A stretch of DNA of 38,252 nt from an uncultured Clostridia bacterium (GTDB taxonomy: Bacteria > Bacillota > Clostridia > TANB77 > CAG-508): positions 1 to 38,252 of the forward strand of contig CALXJP010000080.1 of NCBI GenBank assembly GCA_944388655.1, given 5' to 3'. A model generated the notes under the pieces. It had not been told where the DNA came from and made no database searches. It was given only the letters and a program-made list of their open reading frames with translations. How positions within the stretch are numbered: the first letter of the stretch is position 1; each line of letters begins with the position of its first letter. Below, in pieces: positions 15,327 through 24,356 of the stretch. A program made the translations under genes and the position numbers.

Positions 15327-15521
15327 TTAGAATACTTGATAAGAATCATCATCTTCCTTCTCATATAATTCTTCAATAAAAACATCTTGAGTGGTACCAT
15401 TAAAAAAGCCAACTTTTGCAGTATCTTGCTTAATTTCTTGAATCCAAACAGGATTATCATGATAATAAATATCCAAAATTTCACGGTTTTCCATAATCTC
15501 TTTTACTCTCTTATAATCCAT
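15327..15521 (-). CDS. sspH: H-type small acid-soluble spore protein
   Basis: This 64-residue protein matches the SspH family. The N-terminal MDYKRVKEIMENREILDI is followed by YYHDNPVWIQEI, the characteristic YHGxPVWIQ-type block, and an acidic C-terminus. H-type SASPs are minor spore-core proteins made in the forespore. Two in-frame ATGs are possible. The one at 15521 lies 8 bases after AGGAGG and is preferred over 15527, which lies only 2 bases after it. Upstream on the minus strand a possible sigma-G-type promoter is visible. Together with spoVS and ger genes it supports a spore-forming host. Confidence 0.85.
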   Translation of the reverse strand: MDYKRVKEIMENREILDIYYHDNPVWIQEIKQDTAKVGFFNGTTQDVFIEELYEKEDDDSYQVF

Positions 15522-15545
15522 AAACATTACCTCCTAATTGATAAA

Positions 15546-15575
15546 CAGTATATACAAGCTATAGATTTTTATTCG
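15546..15575 (-). promoter_or_regulatory. possible forespore (sigma-G-like) promoter of sspH
   Basis: On the minus strand, CGAATA (15575-15570), a 17-bp spacer and TATACTG (15552-15546) resemble the sigma-G elements TGAATA and CATACTA. The match is partial. The call leans on the gene being a SASP. Confidence 0.35.
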
Positions 15576-15581
15576 CATATA

Positions 15582-15610
15582 TTGATAAAAAAAAGAAAAT
15601 ATAGTATGAT
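15582..15610 (+). promoter_or_regulatory. sigma-A-type promoter for ymdB
   Basis: TTGATA (15582-15587), a 17-bp spacer and TATGAT (15605-15610) lie 34 bases upstream of the GTG start. Confidence 0.6.
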
Positions 15611-15644
15611 AAACATAACAAAAAAAGAAGGTAGGGATTTTCAA

Positions 15645-16430
15645 GTGAAGATATTCATGATAGGAGATATAGTAGGAGAAAATGGTGTACATAAAGTAAA
15701 AGAAACACTAACTAAAATAAAAGAAGAAATGAAAATAGATTTCGTTATTGTAAATGGAGAAAACTCAGCAGGTGGTATGGGAATGACAACAAAAATATTT
15801 CAAGAATTAAAGAATATGGAAATTAATTGTATCACAATGGGAAATCATACATGGGGAAAAAAGGATATTTTTTCTTTTATAGATGAACCAGTCATTATCA
15901 GGCCAGCAAACTATTCTAAAGGAGTAGTAGGAAAAGGGTATCAAATATATACTTGTTTAAATAAAAAAATTTGTGTTATCAATCTCATTGGCAGAACGGA
16001 TATGGGTATTTTATCAGATAACCCATTTACTAAAATAGATGAAATATGGCAAGAAGTAAAAGATAAGGTAGATGTTATTTTTCTAGATTTTCATGCTGAA
16101 GCTACTGCAGAAAAAATTGCCATGAAATATTATGTAGATGGAAGAATTTCTGCTATGGTAGGTACACACACTCATGTACAAACAGCAGATGAAGAAATAA
16201 CAAAAGAGGGCATGGCATATATAACAGATGTAGGAATGACAGGACCTAAAGACTCTGTCATAGGAATGAATAAAGAAGCATCTATAAAGAGATTTTTAAC
16301 ATCATTACCAGAGAGATATCAATTAGCAAGCGGAGAATGTATGCTAAATGGTTGTGTTATTACAATAGAAGATGAGAAAAAAGGAGCAATTTGTCGAGCA
16401 ACGTCAATCGAAAGAATATATATTCGATAA
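15645..16430 (+). CDS. ymdB: YmdB/TIGR00282-family metallophosphoesterase
   Basis: YmdB-family enzymes are dinuclear-metal phosphodiesterases acting on 2',3'- or 3',5'-cyclic nucleotides. In Bacillus they affect biofilm and motility decisions. The 261-residue protein shows all metal-ligand motifs: IGDIVGE, VNGENSAGG, GNHTW, DFHAEATAEK, and GTHTHVQTAD. The frame is open far upstream, but the GTG at 15645 gives the family-typical start (VKIFMIGDIVG) behind AGGG. ATG 15657 would cut off the first beta strand. The next gene is spoVS, the same order as in Bacillus, which strengthens both calls. Confidence 0.92.
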   Translation: MKIFMIGDIVGENGVHKVKETLTKIKEEMKIDFVIVNGENSAGGMGMTTKIFQELKNMEINCITMGNHTWGKKDIFSFIDEPVIIRPANYSKGVVGKGYQIYTCLNKKICVINLIGRTDMGILSDNPFTKIDEIWQEVKDKVDVIFLDFHAEATAEKIAMKYYVDGRISAMVGTHTHVQTADEEITKEGMAYITDVGMTGPKDSVIGMNKEASIKRFLTSLPERYQLASGECMLNGCVITIEDEKKGAICRATSIERIYIR

Positions 16431-16497
16431 AAAAGAAAAAATGACGAAAAATAAAGAAAAAAGGGAGAAAATTATTCCATAAATTTCCAAAAAACTA

Positions 16498-16526
16498 TAG
16501 ACAATTTCCATTTTTTGTAATATAAA
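16498..16526 (+). promoter_or_regulatory. promoter for spoVS
   Basis: TAGACA (16498-16503), a 17-bp spacer and TATAAA (16521-16526) lie about 49 bases upstream of the spoVS start, so spoVS can be transcribed apart from ymdB. A sigma-H element, known for Bacillus spoVS, was not clearly seen. Confidence 0.45.
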
Positions 16527-16574
16527 TATACATGTAATTCAAATACAAATAAAAAATAAAATAGGAGGCAAAAA

Positions 16575-16838
16575 ATGGAAGTTTTAAAAATCTCATCAAA
16601 ATCAAATCCAAATTCAGTAGCAGGAGCAATTGCTGGGTTGGTAAAAGAAGAAAACAAGGCAGAAATGCAAGCAATTGGAGCAGGAGCTTTGAACCAAGCT
16701 GTGAAAGCAGTAGCTATAGCAAGGGGATTTGTAGCACCTTCTGGAGTGGATTTGGTTTGTATACCAGCATTTGCAGAAGTAGAAGTAGAAGGGGAGGACA
16801 GAACTGGTATTAGAATCATTGTTGAAAGCAGAAAATAA
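16575..16838 (+). CDS. spoVS: stage V sporulation protein S
   Basis: SpoVS is a small Alba-like protein needed for late sporulation stages and highly conserved among spore formers. The 87-residue product matches over its whole length: MEVLKISSKSNPNSVAGAIAG, QAIGAGALNQAVKAVAIARG, and the C-terminal GIRIIVESRK. AGGAGG lies 7 bases before the ATG. It is followed by a strong terminator. Confidence 0.97.
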   Translation: MEVLKISSKSNPNSVAGAIAGLVKEENKAEMQAIGAGALNQAVKAVAIARGFVAPSGVDLVCIPAFAEVEVEGEDRTGIRIIVESRK

Positions 16839-16853
16839 AATAATAGAATAAAT

Positions 16854-16888
16854 GGGGGCAATATTTTGTATTGCTCCCGTATTTTTTC
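16854..16888 (+). terminator. terminator after spoVS
   Basis: GGGGGCAATA (16854-16863) pairs with TATTGCTCCC (16869-16878), with one G-T pair, and is followed by GTATTTTTT. Confidence 0.88.
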
Positions 16889-16898
16889 TAAAAATATC

Positions 16899-16927
16899 TT
16901 GAAAAAAACTAGAAATTCATATATGAT
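16899..16927 (+). promoter_or_regulatory. sigma-A-type promoter for the solute-binding protein gene
   Basis: TTGAAA (16899-16904), a 17-bp spacer and TATGAT (16922-16927) lie about 77 bases before ATG 17005. Confidence 0.55.
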
Positions 16928-17004
16928 AATAAAAAAGAATGACAAAAAATAAAGGTTTATAGGTATCCTTTTAAAAACTTAAATATACATATAGGAAGAA
17001 AGGC

Positions 17005-18597
17005 ATGAAAGCAAATTTATTTAAATATATATTTTTTATATGTGCCATAATCATTATTATAGGAGCTATATATTTTATTTATTTTAGAGAAGAGGAAACT
17101 TCCCCAAATGCACAAACCAATACCATGCAAACAAATGAAGAAAACACAAATAGTCAGCTACATTTGGCTATTTCTAATTTCGATACAATCAATCCTCTAT
17201 TAACAAATAATAAAGAAGTCATTAATATGAATACAATCATTTTTGAACCTCTTATTCAAATAGACGAAAATTATAAAACTAGCCTATGTTTAGCTAAAGA
17301 ATGCTCTAAAATATCACCTACATCTTATATTATTAAGGTGGATAATAATAAAAAATGGAGTGATAATACAAGTGTTACATCTAAAGATGTACAATTTACT
17401 ATAGATAGGTTAAAAGAAGGCAAATCAGTATATTCTTATAATGTTGAAAAAATTACCAGTGTAGAAATTATAGATGCAGAAACAATCAAAATAAATTTAT
17501 CACAAGAAGTACCTTTTTTTGAGTATAATTTAAGTTTTCCTATTTTACCCAATAATTATTATTTAGGAGAAGATTTTAACACCTCAACTAAAATTCCTAT
17601 AGGTACAGGAATGTATAAAATTAGTAGTATAGAAAGTTCTCAAATTATCTTGGAAAAAAATGAAAACTGGTGGAATAAAAAAAATAAAGAGCCAAAAATT
17701 AATCAAATTGTAATTAAATTATATTCTGAAGTAGGAGAAATATATAACAGTTTTAAATTAGGAAATGTAGATATGTTTACAACATCTACTACGAATATTG
17801 AAAATTATATTGGAACAATAGGCTATGGTAAAAAGGAATGGAAAGGAAGAAACTTTGATTATTTAGCAATGAATTGCCAAGAAGCTGTTTTACAAGATAT
17901 AAATGTAAGAAGAGCGGTTGCTATGTGTATTAACAAAGAAAATATTGTTTCTAGTGTGTTTAATAATCAGGCATATGTATCGCAATTTCCACTAGACTTT
18001 GGAAGCTATGTATATAATCAAGAAAATGCAGGAATAGCGTTTCAACAAGAAGAAGCCAAAAAAATATTAACGGATAATGGCTGGACATATAAAAATAATC
18101 GCTGGCAAAAAAGAATTAATGGTAGCAATAAAAGGCTAGAGCTTACTATAACAGTACAAAAATCTAATACGCAAAGAGTTGCTGTTGCAGAAAATATCAA
18201 AAATCAATTAGCCCAGGTAGGAGTAAAGGTAACAGTAAAACAAGTAACAGATAGCCAATATCAAACTATTTTAAACAACAAATCTTATCAAATGATTTTA
18301 ACAGGGGTATATAATGCATATAGTCCTAATGTACAAACCTTTTTAGGAAGTAATAATTTGCAGAATTATGAAAATCAAGAAATATTACAACTATTAAATG
18401 AAGTAAAAGAAATAACAGACGAAAATGTACTAAAAGAAAAATATAATAGAATTGTAGAAATTTATAATCAAGAAATTCCTTTTATTAGTTTATACAGAAA
18501 CAAACAAACTGCAGTAAAAGGGCAAAAATTAGCTGGAGAAATAATAGGAAATAATTATTCAAGTTTTTATAATATAGCAAATTGGACAAGAATGTAA
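17005..18597 (+). CDS. membrane-tethered peptide-type ABC solute-binding protein (SBP_bac_5 family)
   Basis: The 530-residue protein has an N-terminal hydrophobic helix (residues 8-28) and a short Thr/Asn-rich spacer, then a full family 5 solute-binding fold. Visible family blocks are IIFEPLIQIDENY, WSDNTSVTSKDVQFTIDRL, IGTGMYKI, NENWWN, VRRAVAMCINKENI, and AKKILTDNGW. This family binds oligopeptides, nickel or other small ligands for ABC importers. No lipobox cysteine is positioned for lipidation, so it is probably held by the uncleaved helix. No permease or ATPase gene lies next to it, so it may serve a transporter encoded elsewhere or act as a ligand sensor. It is an isolated single-gene unit. 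Confidence 0.85.
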   Translation: MKANLFKYIFFICAIIIIIGAIYFIYFREEETSPNAQTNTMQTNEENTNSQLHLAISNFDTINPLLTNNKEVINMNTIIFEPLIQIDENYKTSLCLAKECSKISPTSYIIKVDNNKKWSDNTSVTSKDVQFTIDRLKEGKSVYSYNVEKITSVEIIDAETIKINLSQEVPFFEYNLSFPILPNNYYLGEDFNTSTKIPIGTGMYKISSIESSQIILEKNENWWNKKNKEPKINQIVIKLYSEVGEIYNSFKLGNVDMFTTSTTNIENYIGTIGYGKKEWKGRNFDYLAMNCQEAVLQDINVRRAVAMCINKENIVSSVFNNQAYVSQFPLDFGSYVYNQENAGIAFQQEEAKKILTDNGWTYKNNRWQKRINGSNKRLELTITVQKSNTQRVAVAENIKNQLAQVGVKVTVKQVTDSQYQTILNNKSYQMILTGVYNAYSPNVQTFLGSNNLQNYENQEILQLLNEVKEITDENVLKEKYNRIVEIYNQEIPFISLYRNKQTAVKGQKLAGEIIGNNYSSFYNIANWTRM

Positions 18598-18614
18598 AAA
18601 AATAAAAATAGCAC

Positions 18615-18642
18615 TTGACAAAAAATAAAAATAGTATATAAT
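18615..18642 (+). promoter_or_regulatory. sigma-A-type promoter for recA
   Basis: A perfect TTGACA (18615-18620), a 16-bp spacer and a perfect TATAAT (18637-18642) lie 47 bases before the recA start. Confidence 0.8.
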
Positions 18643-18647
18643 AATAC

Positions 18648-18667
18648 AAACATTCGTTTTATGAATG
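18648..18667. promoter_or_regulatory. possible LexA (SOS) operator of recA
   Basis: AAAC-ATTC-GTTT (18648-18659) is a degenerate form of the Firmicutes LexA core GAAC-N4-GTTC, placed just after the -10 element where it could block transcription. An overlapping inverted repeat CATTC/GAATG (18651-18655, 18663-18667) is an alternative operator. Confidence 0.4.
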
Positions 18668-18688
18668 CAAAAATGAGGAGGATAAAAA

Positions 18689-19738
18689 ATGGAAAAAGAT
18701 AATTCAGAAAAAATGAAAGCATTAGAAATGGCTCTAGGGCAAATAGAAAAACAATTTGGAAAAGGTTCTGTAATGAAATTAGGAGAATACCAAGCAATGA
18801 ATGTAGAGGCCATTCCAACAGGAGCATTAAGCTTAGATATTGCTTTAGGAATTGGAGGAATCCCTAGAGGTAGAATTATAGAAGTATATGGACCAGAATC
18901 TTCAGGAAAAACAACTCTTGCTTTGCATATGATTGCAGAAGCACAACAAATGGGAGGAGAAGCAGCATTTATAGATGCAGAACATGCTTTAGACCCAGTA
19001 TATGCAAAACATATAGGAGTAGATATAGATAACCTAATTGTTTCTCAACCAGATACAGGAGAGCAAGCATTAGAAATAGCAGAAGCATTAATCAGAAGTG
19101 GAGCATTAGATATTATTGTTATTGACTCAGTTGCAGCTTTAGTACCAAAGGCAGAAATTGATGGAGATATGGGAGACTCACACATTGGTTTACAAGCAAG
19201 GCTTATGTCACAAGCATTAAGAAAATTAGCAGGAGCAATTAATAAATCTAAATGTGTTATCGTATTTATTAACCAACTAAGAGAAAAAGTAGGTGTTATG
19301 TTTGGAAACCCAGAAACAACAGCTGGTGGTAGAGCATTAAAATACTATGCTTCTGTCAGACTAGATATTAGAAAAGTAGAAAACATCAAACAAGATGGAG
19401 AAGTAGTGGGAAATAGAGCAAAAGTAAAAGTTGTTAAAAATAAAGTAGCACCACCATTCAGAGAAGCAGAATTTGATATCGTTTATGGAAAGGGAATTTC
19501 AAAAGAAGGCAATATATTAGATATAGGAGTAAACTTAAATATTATTGAAAAAAGTGGCTCTTGGTTTAGTTACAATGGAGAAAGAATTGGACAAGGAAGA
19601 GAAAATGTAAAAAAATATTTACAAGATAATCCAGAAGTAGCAAAAGAAATAGAAAACAAAATAAGAGCAAACTTTGATGAAGCTTTTGAAAAAAGCTTAG
19701 GGGAAGAACAAGAAGAACAAAAGGAAAACGAAGAATAA
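18689..19738 (+). CDS. recA: recombinase RecA
   Basis: RecA forms filaments on single-stranded DNA, catalyses strand exchange, and triggers LexA cleavage. The 349-residue product has Walker [10 protein letters not shown] at residues 68-76, [22 protein letters not shown], the L2-region stretch [20 protein letters not shown], and an acidic C-terminal tail ([11 protein letters not shown]). AGGAGG precedes the ATG. recX follows 20 bases after the stop, then scpA, so the three genes are probably transcribed together from the consensus promoter. Confidence 0.98.
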   Translation: MEKDNSEKMKALEMALGQIEKQFGKGSVMKLGEYQAMNVEAIPTGALSLDIALGIGGIPRGRIIEVYGPESSGKTTLALHMIAEAQQMGGEAAFIDAEHALDPVYAKHIGVDIDNLIVSQPDTGEQALEIAEALIRSGALDIIVIDSVAALVPKAEIDGDMGDSHIGLQARLMSQALRKLAGAINKSKCVIVFINQLREKVGVMFGNPETTAGGRALKYYASVRLDIRKVENIKQDGEVVGNRAKVKVVKNKVAPPFREAEFDIVYGKGISKEGNILDIGVNLNIIEKSGSWFSYNGERIGQGRENVKKYLQDNPEVAKEIENKIRANFDEAFEKSLGEEQEEQKENEE

Positions 19739-19758
19739 AATAAGTGGAAGTATGAGAT

Positions 19759-20211
19759 ATGTATACTATAGAAGAATTTGATTATGCAAAAACAAAAATA
19801 TTAAAATATATACTATATAAAAAAAGAACAGAAAAAGAAGTAAAAACAAAATTTAGAAACATAATAAGTCAAGATCTTTTAGAAGATGTAATAGAAGAAC
19901 TAAAGCAAATAGGCTATATTAATGATCAGGCTTATATAAAAAGAGCCATACAAGAAATGATGGCTTTAAAAAGCCTTTCTGTGAAAGAAATACAATATAA
20001 ATTATTAGCAAAAGGCATCTCATTGGAAGATGTGGAACAATATATTACAGAGAATCAAGAAGAATTACAAGAATATGAACGAAATTCAGCTAAAAACATT
20101 GTATATAAAAAAATGGTAGGAAAAGAAGAATATGAAATACGATCCTATCTCTTAAAAAAGGGTTACCAAGAAGAAAATATCAATGATGCTATAAAACTAC
20201 TAGAAGAATAA
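19759..20211 (+). CDS. recX: regulatory protein RecX
   Basis: RecX binds RecA filaments and modulates their activity. The 150-residue, highly charged helical protein shows the repeated three-helix pattern of the family: AKTKILKYILYKKRTEKEVKTK, VIEELKQIGYINDQAYIKR, IQYKLLAKGIS, and IRSYLLKKGYQEENI. The upstream ribosome site is weak, consistent with low-level coupled expression behind recA. The position directly after recA supports the call. Confidence 0.9.
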   Translation: MYTIEEFDYAKTKILKYILYKKRTEKEVKTKFRNIISQDLLEDVIEELKQIGYINDQAYIKRAIQEMMALKSLSVKEIQYKLLAKGISLEDVEQYITENQEELQEYERNSAKNIVYKKMVGKEEYEIRSYLLKKGYQEENINDAIKLLEE

Positions 20212-20223
20212 GGAGGAGAAATT

Positions 20224-20979
20224 GTGCAAAATTTAATTTCTTTGGAAACACAAAAATATGCTATAAAAATAGAAAATTTTGAAGGTCCATTAGATTTATT
20301 GTGCCATTTAATTGATAAAAACAAGATGAATATTTGTGATGTAAAAATTAGTGATATTGCAGACCAATATATAGATTATATCAATCAAATGGAAACCATG
20401 AATTTAGAAGTAACTAGTGAATTTTTAATTATGGCATCTACTTTGGTATACTTAAAATCAAAATCTTTACTACCTACAGAAATAGAAGATGAAAAAGAAT
20501 TAACAGAGGAAGAATTATTACAAAGAATTATAGAATACAAAAAATATAAAGAAATTTCTCAAAAATTAAGAGAATATGTAGAATATTATGGAAAAAGATA
20601 TAGTAAGCAATCTGAAGTAATAGAACTTCCGAAACAAGTATTAGATAAAACTTATGAAAAACAGGTACTAGTAGAAAAATATAAAGAAGTAATAGAAAAA
20701 AATTCTTCAAGAGTTAATGAAAATGCAGAAAATATTAAAAAAATAGCCATAACCGATACCTATACGGTAGGAAGCAAAGTAAAAGAAATGTTTAGAGAAC
20801 TATTAAAAAAGCCAAGATTTATATTTAATAAGTTATATACTGTTTCAGAACATAATAAGCAAGAAGTAGTTACTGCCTTTTCGGGATTATTAGAATTATC
20901 AAGAAGAAATAAAGTTACTACAACACAAAATGAAATTTTTGGCGATATAGTAGTAGAAAAAGTAAAAAAAATCAGTTGA
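20224..20979 (+). CDS. scpA: segregation and condensation protein A
   Basis: ScpA is the kleisin that bridges SMC heads and helps fold and segregate the chromosome. The N-terminal region has the family signature FEGPLDLLCHLIDKNKMNICD, followed by LVYLKSKSLLP and an acidic linker. The C-terminal winged-helix part (VVTAFSGLLELSRRNKVTT) ends the 251-residue protein. The start is GTG 20224, 5 bases after AGGAGGAG. No scpB, the usual partner gene, follows. Instead a DUF2953-like membrane protein gene comes next. Confidence 0.93.
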   Translation: MQNLISLETQKYAIKIENFEGPLDLLCHLIDKNKMNICDVKISDIADQYIDYINQMETMNLEVTSEFLIMASTLVYLKSKSLLPTEIEDEKELTEEELLQRIIEYKKYKEISQKLREYVEYYGKRYSKQSEVIELPKQVLDKTYEKQVLVEKYKEVIEKNSSRVNENAENIKKIAITDTYTVGSKVKEMFRELLKKPRFIFNKLYTVSEHNKQEVVTAFSGLLELSRRNKVTTTQNEIFGDIVVEKVKKIS

Positions 20980-21044
20980 TAAGTATAAGGAATGATATAT
21001 GGGAAAAACTAATAGTAAATATTACCAAATTAAGGGGGAAATCA

Positions 21045-21590
21045 ATGCTATTAGTTTTAATTTTTTTAGGAATAGTGGTATGTATAAGTATCATTTTGTT
21101 GTTGTTACTATTTTCCAGCATACACATTCAAATACAACACTGTATTTTACAAAGTGAAACAGAAATGCCTAATACAGCCAAACTAACCATTTCATTCTAT
21201 TTATTAGATAAACTAAAGATGGGAAGTTATACAGTTTCCATTAAGCAATTCAAACAATGGCTTTTACAAAAAGAAAAAGCAAAAATAGAGACAATGGTGA
21301 AAAAAACGAAAACAAGGCAATATATTAAGCTATTTTTGAAAAGAATACAAATTCAGTTAGAAGAATTAAATCTAAAAATGAATATTGGAACAGAAGATGC
21401 GATTTTAACTTCTTATGTGACAGCAGCTATAGGTATAACTTTAGGAATTCTATATCCACACTTAGTACCGAAAGAAAAGCAAAAAAAATGTACATATTGT
21501 ATTAATCCTATGTATCAAGATAAAAATATGTACTATATTAGTTTAGATAGTATCATAAAGATAAAAAGAAAACCTATCCGTAAAGGATAA
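21045..21590 (+). CDS. DUF2953-like membrane-anchored protein
   Basis: The 181-residue protein begins with a strong transmembrane helix (MLLVLIFLGIVVCISIILLL). A basic middle part and a C-terminal half follow with LNLKMNIGTEDAILTSYVTAAIG and PMYQDKNMYYISLDSIIKI. This pattern recalls the DUF2953 family found near sporulation or scpAB genes in Clostridia. The frame is open from a TTG at 20976, but ATG 21045 with AAGGGGG upstream is the better start. The function is not known. The stop is one base from the stop of the convergent U32 gene. Confidence 0.65.
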   Translation: MLLVLIFLGIVVCISIILLLLLFSSIHIQIQHCILQSETEMPNTAKLTISFYLLDKLKMGSYTVSIKQFKQWLLQKEKAKIETMVKKTKTRQYIKLFLKRIQIQLEELNLKMNIGTEDAILTSYVTAAIGITLGILYPHLVPKEKQKKCTYCINPMYQDKNMYYISLDSIIKIKRKPIRKG

Positions 21591-21591
21591 G

Positions 21592-24033
21592 TTAAATTTC
21601 ACGATTCCAATTTCCACTAGTAAAATCATTTCCTGTTAAACATTTATACTGAGAGTATGTATCAATAATTGTTTGTATTTCTTCAATCGACTCATCTAAA
21701 ATACAAATACGATAAGAACCAAATATAGGATGAGGAGCAATAGAAAGGGTTTTACTATGAAAAATGGTAGTCATAGTTTGCAATGAAGAAGGAATTAGCC
21801 TAAAAGAATATCCTAATCTATCTTGCAAGGTGTATTTTTGATTAGTATTTTTACAAAAAGCAGGGCAAGTTGGGTAACATTTATTAGAGTTCCCTAATGG
21901 GCAATAATTCATATACATAATAGGAATTTTACCATACACAATGATTTCAGTATGAGTTCCACCTAAACTGTAAAATGCATCTTGATTTAACTCAGGAGAA
22001 AGGGTAATGGTTTGAAATCCCATATCTTGCAATGCTAATATACTTTCTTGGTTATACACATTCAAAGTAGAGTTAGCCACAAACTGTAATTGTGGGTATT
22101 GGTGATGTAGGTCTGATAAAATTTCATTTGTTACATAATGTGAAAATACAATTCCCGCAATAGCAAAGTTCTGAAGAGTAGCTTCTATAGCATTTTTATA
22201 AATATTGGTTACATTTAATCTAATAACCGGTGGTAAATAAATCATTACAGAAAATATTTGACAGAGTTCTTGTAATTTTGATTCATACTCTTTATTCATA
22301 AAATACTGTAAGGGAATGTATAAACATGAAATTCCCTGCAATTGTGTATAATCCCAATTCAGTTGCATTATATTAAGTAATAAAGAAATTTTAGGTTTAA
22401 TCATAGGGGTTATAGAAGAAGAAATAGCAACAGGTGGGGTAACAGGTAATTTTCGCTTCATTCGTTCTTCCATGATATGTGTAATTTGTTCAAGGCAACT
22501 TCTACGTAACTCATTAATAGTACGTATAGAAGGAATAAATACATTTTCTCCTAAAACTACATCTATTTTTTCAAAATTAAATAAAGTTTGTGTTGTTTTG
22601 CTAAGCTGAGCAATAATTCTTTCTTGACGAATTGGCATAGAAGTAGCTTCTACAGGAACAATATCGGAAGTAGCAGATACTTCTATTTTTTGTGCTAACT
22701 CATTACCAGAAGGTAAAGTAGAAACTTTTAATACAATAGGTGTATTTTTCTTAATCACAATATGAGCAGAAAGAGGAATTTTTTTATTCTCTATATTTTG
22801 ATAAGTATTGGCTATTTTTTTTGAAAGAGATTGGCTTTCTAATTTATACACTTTATCACCAATGTGGATGTTTCCTTTCATTCTGCCACATTCTACTAAT
22901 TTACCAGCAGATGCCTCATTATGATTAGTTTTATTAATCATTAATTCAGAAACGTGATATTTGGTAGGCTCATTTTCAAATTGAATGGTATCTCCTATAG
23001 CAAGAGAATCATCTAAGTTAAGAAAAACATGTTTCTTAGCAGAAGAAATATTAGCAACGTTTCCTAAATAAATTCCCATATTGTTTGGCTTTTCTTTATA
23101 AACTAGATGAGTATTGGCAGAAGAGGAAAGATGTCCTTCAGAAAATCCACCACGATTAAATACCTGTAGTAATTCTAATTTATCTTGAGGGTCAATACTA
23201 TACTCTTCTCCAGAATAATACATATCAATATATTTCCTATAAATTCTAGTTACTGTAGCAACATATTCTGGGCTTTTCATTCTTCCTTCTATTTTTAAAC
23301 AATTGACATTTGCATCAATCATGTGAGGAATATAAGAAAGTCCGCATAAATCTCTAGGACTTAATAAATAACCTGAATCTATTTTTTTTGTATTGCCTTT
23401 ATCATCTGTAGCATGTAATTGATAAGGCAAACGACAAGGTTGGGCACACTTACCTCTATTTCCAGAGCGTCCTCCTACCATACTAGAAAATAAACATTGA
23501 CCAGAATAGCAAACACATAAAGCACCATGAATAAATGCTTCTGTTTCTATAGAACAGTGCTGAGTAATGTAGGCAATTTCTTCCATAGATAGTTCTCTGG
23601 AAAGTACTACACGTTCGAAGCCACGGTTTTGCAAAGCTAAAGCACCATCTAAATTATGAACTGTCATTTGTGTACTAGCATGAAGGGGAAGATGAGGAAG
23701 TTCTTTTTTTAATAAAGTAGCAAGCCCTAAATCTTGTACAATTATGGCGTCCAATCCGTAAGAAAAAGCTTTTTTAGCAATTTCTAAAGCCTCTGGTAAT
23801 TCTTGATTGGTAAGTAAAGTATTTAAGGTAAGATGTGTTTTAACACCCCTCAATTTGGCATAAGTAATAGCCTCTTGTAAAGTGTCATCAGAGAAGTTGG
23901 TAGCAGAGGCTCTGGCACTAAAAGAGGTAGAACCAAAATATACGCTATCTGCACCATTTTGTACAGCAGCTTTTAAACAGGTAAAATCTCCAACAGGAGA
24001 AAGTAGTTCTATTTTTTTAATTTGTTTATCCAT
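21592..24033 (-). CDS. U32-family peptidase/hydroxylase-like protein with C-terminal extension
   Basis: The 813-residue protein starts with the U32 barrel: ELLSPVGDFTCLKAAVQNGADSVYFG-type N-terminus, then HASTQMTVHN and RVVLSRELS. A cysteine-rich motif (GALCVCYSGQCLFSS, then GNRGKCAQPCR) follows; in relatives it holds an iron-sulfur cluster. Long U32 proteins of this type include RlhA, which hydroxylates 23S rRNA, so RNA modification is more likely than collagen cleavage. The second half matches the DUF3656-type extension plus a second U32-like barrel with CPLGNSNKCYPTC. Start 24033 is preferred over 24042 because AAAGG abuts the earlier ATG. The gene is monocistronic, convergent with the scpA group. 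Confidence 0.88.
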   Translation of the reverse strand: MDKQIKKIELLSPVGDFTCLKAAVQNGADSVYFGSTSFSARASATNFSDDTLQEAITYAKLRGVKTHLTLNTLLTNQELPEALEIAKKAFSYGLDAIIVQDLGLATLLKKELPHLPLHASTQMTVHNLDGALALQNRGFERVVLSRELSMEEIAYITQHCSIETEAFIHGALCVCYSGQCLFSSMVGGRSGNRGKCAQPCRLPYQLHATDDKGNTKKIDSGYLLSPRDLCGLSYIPHMIDANVNCLKIEGRMKSPEYVATVTRIYRKYIDMYYSGEEYSIDPQDKLELLQVFNRGGFSEGHLSSSANTHLVYKEKPNNMGIYLGNVANISSAKKHVFLNLDDSLAIGDTIQFENEPTKYHVSELMINKTNHNEASAGKLVECGRMKGNIHIGDKVYKLESQSLSKKIANTYQNIENKKIPLSAHIVIKKNTPIVLKVSTLPSGNELAQKIEVSATSDIVPVEATSMPIRQERIIAQLSKTTQTLFNFEKIDVVLGENVFIPSIRTINELRRSCLEQITHIMEERMKRKLPVTPPVAISSSITPMIKPKISLLLNIMQLNWDYTQLQGISCLYIPLQYFMNKEYESKLQELCQIFSVMIYLPPVIRLNVTNIYKNAIEATLQNFAIAGIVFSHYVTNEILSDLHHQYPQLQFVANSTLNVYNQESILALQDMGFQTITLSPELNQDAFYSLGGTHTEIIVYGKIPIMYMNYCPLGNSNKCYPTCPAFCKNTNQKYTLQDRLGYSFRLIPSSLQTMTTIFHSKTLSIAPHPIFGSYRICILDESIEEIQTIIDTYSQYKCLTGNDFTSGNWNREI

Positions 24034-24127
24034 ATGTTTCATCCTTTATATTTTTTCTACTACTATTGTAACATAAAAATGACAAATTGAATACTATATT
24101 TTATAAAGAAAAAGAGGAGGGAAAAAA

Positions 24128-24280
24128 ATGCAAGAAGAAGTTAGAAATTGTTGTACATGTGGTAATAATGGAGGCACATTCGGAGGATTATTTGGAGGAT
24201 GTTGCAATAATTCAGAAATATTATTTTTCATTATAATCTTTTTACTATTATTTACAAACTTTGGATGTTGCAATAGATAA
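24128..24280 (+). CDS. 50-residue Cys/Gly-rich small membrane protein
   Basis: This short gene has a strong AGGAGGG site 7 bases before its ATG. The product begins with a Cys/Gly-rich part (NCCTCGNNGGTFGGLFGGCC), followed by one hydrophobic helix (ILFFIIIFLLLF) and the tail GCCNR. Six cysteines, Gly-rich spacing and one helix recall YjcZ-type and other small spore-coat-associated proteins of Firmicutes, but the match is by style only. It lies alone between the divergent U32 gene and a terminator, so it has its own promoter somewhere in 24043-24127. Confidence 0.7.
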   Translation: MQEEVRNCCTCGNNGGTFGGLFGGCCNNSEILFFIIIFLLLFTNFGCCNR

Positions 24281-24288
24281 ATAGGGAA

Positions 24289-24326
24289 AAACAAAGAGGT
24301 ATCCTATGACGGGAATCTCTTTGTTT
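24289..24326 (+). terminator. terminator after the 50-residue protein gene
   Basis: AAACAAAGAG (24289-24298) pairs perfectly with CTCTTTGTTT (24317-24326). Further weak pairing lies inside the 18-base loop. Confidence 0.7.
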
Positions 24327-24356
24327 ACATGTAATTCATAAAAGGACAAACCGTTT

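Noticed and set aside
21576-21592. Small TATCC/GGATA hairpin at the end of the DUF2953-like gene as a terminator
   Set aside because: Only a 5-bp stem and no T-tract. The convergent genes are one base apart, so no room is left for a normal terminator.
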